Shown here: piece after piece, positions 46,701 to 57,316 of the stretch
Numbering within the stretch: position 1 is the first letter of the stretch
How the letters are laid out: every line of letters begins with the position of its first letter
Assembly: GCF_021134715.1 (NCBI RefSeq)
Contig: NC_060027.1
Span: 496,001 to 560,000, forward strand
DNA: 64,000 nucleotides
Direction: 5' to 3'
From: Daphnia pulex
Taxonomy: Eukaryota; Arthropoda; Branchiopoda; Diplostraca; Daphniidae
The notes under the pieces: generated by a model
Seen by the model: the letters and a program-made list of their open reading frames with translations, nothing else
What the model was told of the DNA's origin: nothing
Database searches by the model: none
Made by a program: the position numbers and the translations under genes

Positions 46701-49700
46701 CGATACAAAACATCCAGGATTAAGCGGCGACCGCTTCCAGTTTGACGAGTACGGCGACGGCCCGGCCCGTTACGACCTGATTCATTTCAAGCAAGTCTCA
46801 CCCGGTCGATATCGAAGACTGCGGATAGGCGAGTACCACTCGGGCCAACTGAAACTCGATACCAACGGTATTGGACTCTTCCACACGCACTCTCTATACG
46901 TGTTATTGCGTCATATTATAGACAAAGGATATAACGTACACCAAAGGCAGAAAGGGGATGAAATGATAGACTCGTGATGGTAGAGACTCTTAATGAAACG
47001 TCCTTATATTTCTATAGGCTATACGATACATTGTTGTTTAGGCAACCCTTTGGGTCTTTTGTCGATCTTTTTCATGTTGATTCCCAGTTCTCCAATTTCC
47101 GTCTTTATGTTTAAGGGTTGTAGCCCAAAGCTTACGCGTGTACATGGAGCTCAATAACCATTTGTTTGTTGCGTGGCTAGCAGCCTAGCTAGAAGTAAAA
47201 GAGTATTATAACCAAGTTCACCTAGACAGTTATTAACAACTTTCGTCAAAAAGAATAGGTCCCTTGTTTAGCGCAAACTTTAATCGTTGCGCTCAACTTC
47301 GTAGTAATTGGCCAACTTTTCCCTTCGGCCGCTGTCCTCCAATTAAATTGACTGTGACTTAACGAAGATTGCCCTTCAGTGTCCGCCTGTGTAGGTAGTC
47401 GTTAAACATTGGGGTTTGAAGTGTTTGGGTACTTTACACACTGATTTATCGCTGTTGTAAGAAGCTTAGAGAAACTTTTTAAAAAGAGTCACTGTGTGCT
47501 GATAGATGTCGGCTGTGATAAATTATTATTTATATTATTGTTTTGTTTTTTTGTTTCTCTCATTGTTTTTTTGTTGTGTCTTTGGGCCAATTCTATTACG
47601 TCACTTCTCAGAGCTGCGATTTAGGGGAGACCGGACGACGCCGCCGGAATCCATTTGCAGTCGCCCGTGCAATGCGTCGCAGGCCAAAAAGTACGTGGAA
47701 GGCGAAGGATGTTGCTGGACGTGCGTCGAATGCGTTCTCTATCAGGTAAAGTACGACCCGCTTTTCTCCATGCCGTATAATATCTGCTCCTTTGTGTGTG
47801 TGTGTGTTTGTGCTACTGTCGAATCGCATGCTCCTGTAATAAGGAGAGCCGGCTGGACCCACATTCACTGGTCATTCGGCGGGACGACGACACGCTCGGG
47901 AGACAACCAAGGAAATGTGCGGCCGTCCGCCGGCCAAGGGATTGAATTCCCTTCAGACGTTAGGGCACGACATTGCATATATTTATGTTGAGAGAGTCAA
48001 AGTATTAAAGGAAGAAAGGGGCATGAAATCAATGTTCCCTCGTGGCCGTTTCATGGCCAACAGGAACAGATAAAAAGACCCACAAAACTTTTTAGTTTGG
48101 CCATAGAACGGACCGTTGGATTTGTTGTTGCATCACTCGATCCCCTACATGCGGATCGATGGATTTCAAATAAAAGAGAAAATGGTACCACTGCGCCATC
48201 TGCAAGAGATTTTCTACAACAATTTTTTTTTGTTTTTCCATGTTTTGGCCAAAACAGATCCGGAATCCGGATGACGAGACTCAATGTTCCGCTTGTCCAC
48301 TCGGAACTTTACCCAACGTCGAGCGGAGTCAATGTCTGACCATTCCGGAAGTCTACTTGCGACCCGATTCCGGATGGGCCATTGGGGCCATGTCCTTTTC
48401 TGCCGTGGGAATCGCCCTCACCTTCACGGTACACAAATTTCATTATTTTATTGAATTGAATTTAAAATAGACGAAATAATTATTAACTCAATTGAAATAG
48501 GTTTTGGGCGTGTTTCTGCGTCACAATGACACGCCGGTGGTGCGAGCGTCCGGACGGGAATTGAGTTACGTTCTGCTGAGTGGCATCCTCCTCTGTTACA
48601 TGGTCTCGTTCCTGTTCGTTTTGCGACCGACGGACGTCGTGTGCGGAGTCCAGCAGACGGCCATCGGCCTCTGCTTCAGCGTCGTCTACGCCGCCCTTTT
48701 CACCAAAACCAACCGGATCGCCCGCATCTTCCGCGGCGGCAAGAAATCGGCCGGACGACCGGGGCTCATCTCACCCAAATCGCAGCTGGCCATTTGCGGC
48801 GGACTGGTCGCCATTCAAGGTACGATTTGTTTCATTTCTCGGAAAAGCTTCAAGGTGAGTGCGGCAAAAAGGGAACGTACTACTCCAAGCCATTAAGTTG
48901 ATTTGAAGTATTTTTCGGATAAAGTCATTACTCCAACGAGCTGGAATGATTCCTGGGGGTAAATCTGTGGCACATTTTTTCCCGTTGCCTTTTCCCAAGG
49001 TCTGGTGTGGACATATTGATTCATGGCCGGTATCCAATTTGGTCTGGGACTGACATCCGCCGCAGCTGGAAACAAAAGGGAAGACAATGAACAAAGGAGA
49101 AAGAGGCTTAGTAAGACGACAAATACTACAAGGGGCGATCGTGGTGAGCCAAAAGGAAGTCAAGTACACGTATCGCTGGTGTCTTGTCGTATAATTGACA
49201 TCTTCAGGATCATTGTGACTGACGGCCAATAGAACGGCGCCAGCCACACACGTATAAATCGCCAGCGTCGTCGGCAGTTTCATTCGTCGCCGGACAGAAT
49301 TGGCTCTGCAGGTCATCGAGTTTCCCGGTGAACGACGTCAGGTTATGAATGAGCAAGTTAAAAATGTCTGATAGGCCCGTCTAATTGGATAAATCACAAT
49401 ACGAGTAGTTACCCGTTCATCTCATTGACGGGCATTCCACAATCAGCTTCAGAAATATTGGTATCGATCCTGGTTTGAATGTTAACGCCGTTATCATCGA
49501 TTTTTTCAAATGGAATCAAATTGGGATGTTAGACGCTTATGTGTATGGGATAAAACCTATTCCGCTCACTCCGGCCAACCGTACACTAGTAGGATTGAAA
49601 CCATTGTCGATTGCCCAGTCATCCTTGTAGCATACCACCAGCATTCAGATGGTATTTTTCTCTCCAAATAGGACTTTTAAACGATTGAAATCGGATTACA

Positions 49701-52700
49701 AACTTACAACCTCCAGCAATTCTTATTCCTTCCTTTTTTAAAAATGGTCCGGTTCCCCCGGTTACATTCTTATAACTAAAAGTTATCAACTTGAAATTAT
49801 TTTTATAGGGACGATCGCTCGCTTGAAAATGTTCTTCCATGTACTAACTACATCACCATGACTATATAGCGATTGTTAATCGACTCGGCATCTAGCTGAA
49901 AAGCAACTCTGAATGTACAGCCTTAGGTAGAAGCTTAGTGTGTTTAGACCGTCAGCGCGATTCCTTTTTTTAATATTTACTAAAGTTGAGATATATCGCC
50001 GACAAACGTTCCACCCGAAGTTTTCCTCCCAGCGACCCCTTTTTTTAATATTTTTCGTCCTCCCTTTGAATATTGTAACGGCGCACCCACCTACGCAACT
50101 CATCGAGGCAAATACGTAATATTCTGATTTGGCTGAGCGACAAGATCGGAAAGTTTGGTGAGCCGCGTTCCAAGAAAAATGGTGGGACCAGTAGGTGGGA
50201 TCGATGTTGTGGAAGATTTTGTCTTTTTACTTTGTCAGGGCTGGTTGATAGATGGCGTCAGCTGTCTCCATGGGAAAAAGAAAAGAAAACATAATCGGGG
50301 CTATGCTTTTTTTGCTTCTCCCAATTAGTCTATCTATAATAATTCCTTTGATTTACCCAATAGAAAGAAGATGGATGAGACCAAATGAACACATTGAATA
50401 CGATTTGTATTGATTATGACTGTGCAGCTGCAATCGTAATTTATACGAGTTAATCAGTGAAGGAGATTAGGTATTTAGATTTGTACTGCAGTCCTTTGGC
50501 TCTGTCTAGCCGCCAGCATGTACTTTGCGTTCCGTTAGAGACATCGCTGGATTTCTAGAAAGTACTCATATTATACCATAAGAGGTTTATGCATCTCGAA
50601 CGACCTGTATTGTACCCTGCTTTCTAGCTGAGCTCTCAGTCAGACAGACATCAATCAGACATGTGCCTGAGGTTCGATATTTCCCGATATCTCAACTTCT
50701 CTATGCTCCCAACTTTGCCATCGAATTAGTGATTCATTAGCTCACGCCGAGGCCTTGCCTAACGTCTTCCCCTGAAGGATTCGTCTCAACTTCCGTATTG
50801 TTAATAATTCAACTTTCGAGCTGAAACCCGTCGTCTCAGAGTAGTTCATCCTGTCGAAACCTCCAAGTAGACTAGTCTACCGCTCTGAAAAGGTCAAATG
50901 TTGTAAAGAACTAAAACTAAAAATGTTCGTCTCATGCACAGCATGGTTTTTAAAAATTCATTTTTAATTATTTTGCACAGGGCTCATCTTGCTGACGTGG
51001 CTGTGGGTCTCTCCGTCGGTGGCCAGACACGTTCACCCAACACGTGAAGACAATCTCCTCGTCTGTTCCTCATTCACAGACGCCTCCTACATGATGGTAA
51101 AAGACACCCGTGCAATCAATTGCCAAACTCATATGTCACCTCAATTGTCTTCTTCTTTTCTCTGGTGAATGAAAGGCGTTCGCTTATCCGATCCTGTTGA
51201 TCCTCCTCTGCACCGTCTACGCGGTGGTCACGCGCAAAATTCCCGCCGCTTTCAACGAGTCCAAGTACATTGGATTCACCATGTACACAACTTGCGTCAT
51301 CTGGCTGGCCTTTGTGCCCATCTACTTTAGGTTGGTTCATCTCAACTTATAAATAAATGACTTTTGATTTTATTCTAATCTTTCCCCCTTTTTATTTTTC
51401 TGGTTCCGTCTCCTTCTGTCCGGCGGTTGACAGTACGGCCAGTCATCTGCCACTGAGGATCACCAGTATGAGCGTCACCATCAGTCTGAGTGCCACCGTC
51501 ACGCTGGCCTGCCTCTTCTCTCCAAAACTTTACATCATCATCTTCCATCCGGAGCGCAACGTCCGACAAGTAAAAAAAAATTAAAATGCCGCCAAATTTC
51601 GCTCCTTTTTCTGACATTTAGTGTTTCACTAAATTACTCTGCAATAATGTTTCCTTAACTAACGTTATGCCTTAAAAAAAACTCACGTAAAAAATTTAGA
51701 AGGGGGATATAGTCTGCGGAAGAAAAAAGGAGGCTATGAATCAGGGCCAAAAAAAGGGGTGGAGTGCGGCAGTTGAGGTCCATTGAAAGCGCGAGTTATA
51801 TGGCGCCGATACGACGACTCTATTTCCAAATGTTTTTGAAAGGCGAGTAGCCGCTCTTACACAAGTCACCGGCGGTACATGCTCTGAATTCGAGACTGTG
51901 TATAGACTATTGAGATGTTGACGAGGGGCCTATAACATTTCCCATACATACACACACAGAGTAGAAAAAAGAAACAAGTTAATGACAACCATTTGTCAAT
52001 CGATTGCGGAAGAAGCTCCGAGCTGGAAATGGGCAAACAGAAGCTATATTCCACCACACGCCGGTTGACGTATAAGAAACGATACTGCCGATAGCCCCGC
52101 CCATTCTGTTTAAAGACGAGTTAGTTATGGCCGCTTATGCTTGGGCAAACGAAGAACATGCAAGCCACATCACAGCATTTCAAATTCATTAATATTGATT
52201 TGTGTGCCTATACTCTTTTTTTTTAAGGCTTTGACTGTGCCGACGGCCAAGGCCTCGATCCAGAAGAATTCCAGCCCGTGCACCAACAACGGACATTTGT
52301 TGAACAACGGTACGTCGTCTTTGTTTAATGATTTCAACTCGAGTTATAAAATTACAAACGATGATCCATAGTTTATTATCACACATGCAGGAGCGAATAA
52401 GACGACTGAATCTGTCAGAGGTCTGATGGCTTCTTCCGCTATTCAACATCCATCGCCGACACCTTCGCTGTCTTCTTCCTCTCAACAGCCACCGCAGCAG
52501 CAGCAGCAGCAGCAGTTGCTCTTTCCGGTAGCTCATCTCCACACGGAAGTCGTTCCTGGACAACCCTACGAAGGCGATCTGACGGTCAAAGTCATGACCA
52601 ACAGCGGCACCATTTCCGTGTCTCGTGTTCATTTGACAGATAAAATCCATCACAACAGCATCAACAACAGCAGGCACAGTCATCACAGAACACCCTTCCG

Positions 52701-52716
52701 GCACGTCTCACTGTGA
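40794..52716 (+). CDS. Metabotropic glutamate receptor-like class C GPCR with altered ligand pocket
   Basis: Seventeen coding exons join in phase to 983 aa: 40794-41009, 41826-41967, 42995-43149, 43220-43390, 45265-45661, 45928-45989, 46174-46286, 46497-46603, 46718-46867, 47612-47745, 48258-48428, 48501-48819, 50981-51096, 51176-51330, 51434-51569, 52228-52309, 52391-52716. Order: Met-rich signal peptide; venus-flytrap domain (to about residue 490); nine-cysteine domain (CSRPC...[11 protein letters not shown]...[10 protein letters not shown]); seven helices ([77 protein letters not shown]); and a Ser/Gln/His-rich tail with a CAG-coded Gln run. Alpha-amino-acid contacts are kept (Ser cluster near 156, D197, Y225, D309). 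The glutamate side-chain contacts R78 and K409 of mGlu1 are M66 and L437. That pattern fits the insect DmXR/mangetout receptor rather than a true glutamate receptor. Family assignment is firm; subtype is inference. Confidence 0.94.
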
Positions 52717-52857
52717 ATTAAGAGAAATGATATTTCGGCTGATCTCATTTCTTTTTTTGTTTTTTTAACAATTCATGTCATTCACGATGATTGTTGCACT
52801 GGCGCAATTCAGAGAACTGCGTCCATCATTCAAACGTTTTTGCCTCTATCTCTCGAT

Positions 52858-52974
52858 AAATAAATAACAAACCTATAATACGCATACAAACAATAAAAGC
52901 TAATGTCGTCTATCCTGTTCGTTTGTAAATTTTAAAGAAATGTAATTTGCCTTTATTCCCCAGTCAAAAATAAA
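52858..52974 (+). promoter_or_regulatory. Candidate polyadenylation signals of the receptor gene
   Basis: AATAAA occurs at 52859-52864, 52892-52897 and 52969-52974, 140-260 bp after the stop codon. The last is 25 bp before the left end of the DIRS element, so the element may supply or disturb the cleavage site of transcripts using it. Confidence 0.55.
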
Positions 52975-53072
52975 GATTGTAATAATGTCTGTTCTGATAC
53001 AATTTGTAAATTGTTCGAGCGAGCTTTAGCTCGCGATGAGCAATTTGGATTGTTGGGGGAATGGAGTGAAGA

Positions 53073-53193
53073 CATTGACTGTGTGCGACCTCTATATTTC
53101 AGCTGCTTCTCAGCAAACAAAAGAACAACAAAAACGGGGGATAGGTGAGAGATGGCGCTCAGGTGGGCGGACCTTTCCCTTAGACACATCAGA
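53073..53193 (+). repeat. Left inverted terminal repeat of the DIRS element
   Basis: Runs from ACATTGACTGTGTGCGACC to CTTAGACACATCAGA. Reverse complement of 55625-55744, with no mismatch seen over about 118 bp. Confidence 0.9.
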
Positions 53194-53264
53194 ATTGGAA
53201 GCAAAAACAAACTGTGGATCTGGCTTAACGGAAAATGTGTAAGGTGATCCATGGTTCAAATGGC

Positions 53265-55595
53265 CTATTTGTTGTTGTTGTTCTGATCGCCTTTATTGGC
53301 GGGATTGGGTGAGCCACGGTCGAAATTGGATCTGCGGCTATCATTGTTGTATCTAGCAAAAAGATAGAAGGAAAGAGGAATTAGTGGGCCGTCAATAATC
53401 AGATGCTGCACCTAATTCAAGTTAAATAATATAATGATAACGGGAATGAAGTGGGCGGGATGGGTGGTTAGAAGACAGTCAATGTCTTCACTCCATTCCC
53501 CCAACAATCCAAATTGCTCATCGCGAGCTAAAGCTCGCTCGAACAATTTACAAATTGTCGGTAAATTCGTTCGACATTGACTGTGTCTTTAAAGCAAGAT
53601 ATAATCAGATATAATAAGATATAAGATAAGACCCCCTGATGGTCGACAGTTACCAACGCCTGATTGAAAATTGGAGCTCGTGGGAGCCCTGCTGGACTGT
53701 GTAACATGGATGCGCCACCAAATCGGCATTTCGTCTAAAAAGGCGTCAATACTCTTTCATACGAATAGTTGTCGGAGGGTTCCTTCCCACCGTGCTGCAG
53801 CTCTTGCTGGAATGAAAATTAACAAGGAAAAGCTAATACCTCCTTGACGCCAGACAACAGAGAGTTGTGGTTCCGTTGCTTACACCAACTGCTCCAAGCG
53901 ACCTCAGCGGACTGGTATGCAGGGTGCGTATTCGATCGAATTGCTCCCAGTATGAGCTCGATAATTTCCTTCGGAAAGGTTCGTTCTTCCAGACAACTCC
54001 GGAGAACCACCGAGCGATAAAACAGATGGATTCGTTCCTGTCAATGGATGACCCTCCCCCAACGGGGAGATCAGCCTACTTGGATGGGAAGAGAAGGAGC
54101 GGAATTTCCGTTGCTAGCTCTATCAGGGACGGGAGGTCAGTGGTGTTGCTAGGGCAATCTCGGCTAGTTTCCTAGTCCTTATTCGTTTCATACTGCCCCC
54201 CTCCCTTCTTTAAAAAGGATGCATCCGACGCCCTGGACAAATCCGTCGTCGGGAAAACTGAGCGGACGGCCAGATGTAAAATCTGCCTTTGAAACCACCC
54301 AAGAAGGATTTCTAAGAGCCTCTTGTAAACGTGCCGAAAGCGTAAATTGCTCTCTTGACCTGATCAGATGATCATCCGGTTTGGAATCTAAGGGGATCCG
54401 AAGAGCACGGAAGTGTGCTGGGGCAATTCTATACCCGTGCGCCGAGATTAAAATCTCATCCCAATAAAGTTCGAGGCGAAGGTCGTTCTTCCGCAGGAAG
54501 GTTACCACTCCCCTTGCTAGTCTGGTGAACGCCCATCACATTGAGTTTAAAACGAAGGAGGGGGGGGGCACGAATTCGAAGAAAACGCCCCCATTTAAAC
54601 TGAAGGAATTTCAAAAGGCCTTCAAAAATAGGAAAAAAAATTGAGACCGACAAGTATGAGTCAATCAAGTTCAACTTGGTGAGCCAACCCGCTCCCGAAT
54701 AATTGGACGGGATCACAAATAGAATTTAGTTGTAGATATGGGGCCACCGTTGATAAATTCCACCGATCGAAAGCCGGTCTTGACAATTTAACATAAAAAC
54801 GCGCTATGCGTCCAAGAGAAAAAACCCATAAAAGGAAAGGAGAATAGATTGGACATACCGAGATCCTTTAAAATTGGAATAGCGACCGCCTGAAGATGAA
54901 GGGGGGTGGCTGAAATCGCGACTCGATTGGCGTTGATCATGACCACCTTTAGATCCGGGCGCGCGAGGGGCTCCCGCGTTTTCGAGAGCGTTCAGAGTTT
55001 TCACTTGCTCGACCAGGGCCTGGGTGAACTTCGGACCGAAGAGGTGTTCTCCACCCGTTGGCAGGACAGCTTTGTCGTCTAGCAGTCCAATATTCTGCGG
55101 GTAGATTTGGGCCAGAATGTTGCGGCGTCGCGCGTTCGTGATGTCGTGGTACACCACCGCCCAGAGCTTCAGAGCTGTTTTGACCGCCTTGGCGTCGGCT
55201 CGGGATTTCTTCTTTTTCTTGAGCCGACTTGCTAGAAACATGATGGGCTTGACTAAGTCAAGGATCTTGAAGGTTTGATTTCTGTAGATTTTCTCGATTG
55301 GGTCGATGTTGACCTTGGCTGCCGAAGATGACTTAACTGCCTTCAGCCGGATGTAGAATGCATCATCTAGATTGGGGTTGATCAGCAGGTCGGCGTTCTT
55401 CTTTAGCTTGGGTCTAAAGGCCTCTCTAGCACTTTTCGCTCGAGTGTCATCTAAACCCGATACGACCCAGTCGGCCAAACTAGCTGACTTTTCACTTGAG
55501 AGACGAAATTTCTTTACGCCTCCTCTTCTTGATGAGTCGGAGCCTGAACTACTAGAATTTGAGCTAGAATCGCTTGACTGTTCGGGATCCGACAT
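53265..55595 (-). CDS. DIRS Gag-like protein, probably spliced from two exons
   Basis: Exon 1 (55595-54859) codes a Ser-rich acidic N-terminus (MSDPEQSSDSSSNSSSSGSD), then a basic, helical body (DWVVSGLDDTRAKSAREAFRP, LINPNLDDAFYIRLKAVKSS, FKILDLVKPIMFLASRLKKKK) of the kind seen in DIRS ORF1/Gag, and a Gly/Ser/Arg tail. At GGATCTCG/GTATGT a good donor interrupts the tail. The acceptor TTTTTGCTAG/ATACAAC at 53353 restores the frame into exon 2 (53352-53265), YNNDSRRSNFDRGSPNPANK and so on, of the same Arg/Asn/Gly-rich style, ending in TAG. Joined length is 274 aa. The 1.5-kb intron would remove all RT and recombinase sequence. Unspliced, the frame ends at 54804 after 263 aa. The splice is inference from frame, sites and composition. 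Confidence 0.65.
53476..53583. repeat. Internal complementary region of the DIRS element
   Basis: 53476-53557 is complementary to the left end (53000-53081) and 53554-53583 to the right end (55737-55766). The two parts overlap by a few bases at the virtual circle junction. In the DIRS model this block acts as a splint for joining the ends of the cDNA. Confidence 0.9.
53819..54010 (-). pseudogene. Tyrosine recombinase fragment of the DIRS element
   Basis: MVLRSCLEERTFPKEIIELI...SNTHPAYQSAEVAWSSWCKQRN resembles the helical core-binding domain of DIRS tyrosine recombinases (a '...R.ST...Y...W..W...C' pattern). The frame stops at 53819, and no catalytic domain with the R-H-R-Y residues follows before the internal complementary region. 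Confidence 0.55.
54188..54716 (-). pseudogene. DIRS reverse transcriptase fragments, frameshifted
   Basis: Two overlapping frames. 54716-54456 has KLNLIDSYLSVSI...KFLQFKWGRFLRI, corresponding to the 'DLKDAYLSVPI...FLRF.W.G' palm motif. 54508-54188 has LRLELYWDEILISA, corresponding to 'L.LYLDDILI.A'. The catalytic YxDD reads YWDE, the first Asp of the palm motif is Asn, and the usual sequence between the two blocks is largely missing. The copy cannot encode an active enzyme. Confidence 0.7.
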
Positions 55596-55624
55596 GATGT
55601 TTGCACAACGAGAGCGAAAAGAGA

Positions 55625-55744
55625 TCTGATGTGTCTAAGGGAAAGGTCCGCCCACCTGAGCGCCATCTCTCACCTATCCCCCGTTTTTGTTGTTCTTTTG
55701 TTTGCTGAGAAGCAGCTGAAATATAGAGGTCGCACACAGTCAAT
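55625..55744 (-). repeat. Right inverted terminal repeat of the DIRS element
   Basis: Starts TCTGATGTGTCTAAGGGAAA and ends ACACAGTCAATG. It lies directly upstream of the Gag start codon at 55595, so it should hold the element's promoter. Confidence 0.9.
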
Positions 55745-55766
55745 GTCGAACGAATTTACCGACAAT

Positions 55767-56849
55767 GCAAATCGAATACAAAAATCGGCCTAACACTCGG
55801 ATCCAATCCGCCGGAATTGGTCCCGCCGACGGGAAAATGTGCAACAAACAAATATCGGTGACTTATGATTTAATATTTCAATTTTTTAATACTGTGTAGG
55901 CTTTTTGTATCGTCACATATTTTCCCGACAGGGAAGGGATAGGCCTAAATGTGTACTGTACCGCCCTTATTAGTTTAAAGCATCCAGCCGGAACCGCAAC
56001 CCGTTTTAACTGATTCCTGGGCACACAGCACACAGCACAACAACCGGCGCTCGGTGCTTTACTTGACGGTGGTCACCGCTCATTGAACACCCCCCTTCGT
56101 CTGCTTATACATACACAGTTACACACATGACACATATGCTTGGTATGTAATACTATAATATGTTAGGATCTGGTAAAGTATACTCACCGTTTAGCCAATA
56201 ATAACAGACATTAAAAGATGTGTTCCCTTTTGGCTTCCAAGAAGTGTAGGGTCTTATTGTGAGGTCTTAAAGTAATTATTGCGGGTTTCGTGCAAATTGT
56301 TACTTTTATCTTGACGGTAGCAGGACGGTAGTTGGGGGTGGGGGAATCGATTTTTTGATGTTTTCTAATCGTCGTAATCGATATCTTAAAGATGGCTAAT
56401 AATTAGAAGATTAGAGACGTCTGCTTTGGAATTTTTTACAAGTTGCGAAAAAGAGACCAAGTTTAAGTTTAAGTTTTAGAAAAGTTAAGAAAACGGTTAG
56501 GTTAAAGGAAACGGAACAATAGTTTTTTTGGAAACGTACGTGGCTGCACGAAAAATAGCAGAACAAACAAAATTCCGAAATATGTTCGTCGTGTGAACTC
56601 GTGGCATATCCATTCTCTCCATTCCATGGTGTTTGGCAGGTAAATCAACTAAGAATAGCTGCAACCAGAATGATTATTGAGAGCTTAAATAGAAGAGTGT
56701 TATTCCAAATGTGTGAAATGTTGGTTGTTGATGGTGAGGTCATTTATCATGTAAGCCCCCTGTCGATGCATGGTACTGATGGCAGTTTGTTTGCAATTAT
56801 TTTCTTTGTGCAGATTTGGGGACTGAGTCAGCCATCGTAACCACAAGAT
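55767..56849. other. Non-coding region right of the DIRS element
   Basis: AT-rich. A frame at 56601-56840 begins MAYPFSPFHGVWQVNQLRI but resembles nothing known. A promoter for the small gene that starts at 56850 may lie in its last few hundred bases. Confidence 0.5.
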
Positions 56850-57316
56850 ATGCAAGTTTTGCTTGTACTGGTATTGGCCACAGCAACAATCTCAATCTCA
56901 TCATCATTGCTTGGGTAATGATTTGTGTTGCTTTCATTCCTGCGACTTGCCAGACATTTGAATGATGCATGACTTGCAGTGCATTGGGCCTACATGGGAA
57001 CCTTTAATTCTCCCATTTATTAAAAATTATGCTTTACCAACCGTCTCAGTGTTTTCAACTTTTCCTTACTTGTTTCTGTAAATGTTTTTCGTAACCCAAT
57101 TTTTATTTTTGATTTAGATAAACAGCATCCCGTTTGAATGGAGAAACTACCCATGTCGGTCCAGTTCTTACCCTGTCTGCATAAATGTTCTCGTGTATGC
57201 CCATGTGTGTGTGGGTGTATTCACGAGGACTCCCTATCCCGACTGTGATGGATTCCACTCCTCATCAAATGGAGCACTTGTGGATGGATGTCTGGCCGTA
57301 TTTCCCAGGCATAAAG
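56850..57316 (+). CDS. Putative small secreted cysteine-rich protein, Kazal-like (3' end not found)
   Basis: Exon 1 (56850-56914) codes MQVLLVLVLATATISISSSL, a textbook signal peptide, and ends at CTTGG/GTAATG. Exon 2 (57126-57316, acceptor ATAAACAG/CATCCC) continues in frame: IPFEWRNYPCRSSSYPVCIN, then VLVYAHVCVGVFTRTPYPDC, and DGFHSSSNGALVDGCLAVF. The spacing C-x6-PVC-x5-Y-x3-C recalls a Kazal serine-protease-inhibitor core (C-x6-PVC-x6-Y-x3-C), one residue short. The exon ends HKG at a donor (AAAG/GTAGGA), and I could not find the next exon with confidence. Either the gene is longer, or this is a chance open frame. Five Cys are seen, so one or more partners would be further on. Confidence 0.4.

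Larger units (their letters stand above)
52999..55766 (-). mobile_element. DIRS-type tyrosine-recombinase retrotransposon, internally decayed (2.77 kb)
   Basis: Inverted terminal repeats of about 120 bp (53073-53193 and 55625-55744) match almost perfectly in opposite orientation. Outside them lie unlike end extensions, 52999-53081 and 55737-55766. An internal block at 53476-53583 is the reverse complement of the two ends joined, overlapping by about 3 nt at AATTTACAAATTGT/CGG. This is the internal complementary region that defines DIRS elements, used to make a circular DNA for recombinase-driven insertion. The minus strand codes, in order, a Gag-like ORF, RT fragments and the N-terminal part of a tyrosine recombinase. 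DIRS elements are normally about 5-6 kb with full RT, RNase H, methyltransferase-like and recombinase domains; most of that is missing, so it is non-autonomous. As expected for DIRS, I see no target-site duplication. Confidence 0.88.

Noticed and set aside
53013-53081. CGAGCGAGCTTTAGCTCGCG as an independent regulatory hairpin
   Set aside because: It is part of the DIRS end extension and is repeated in the internal complementary region.
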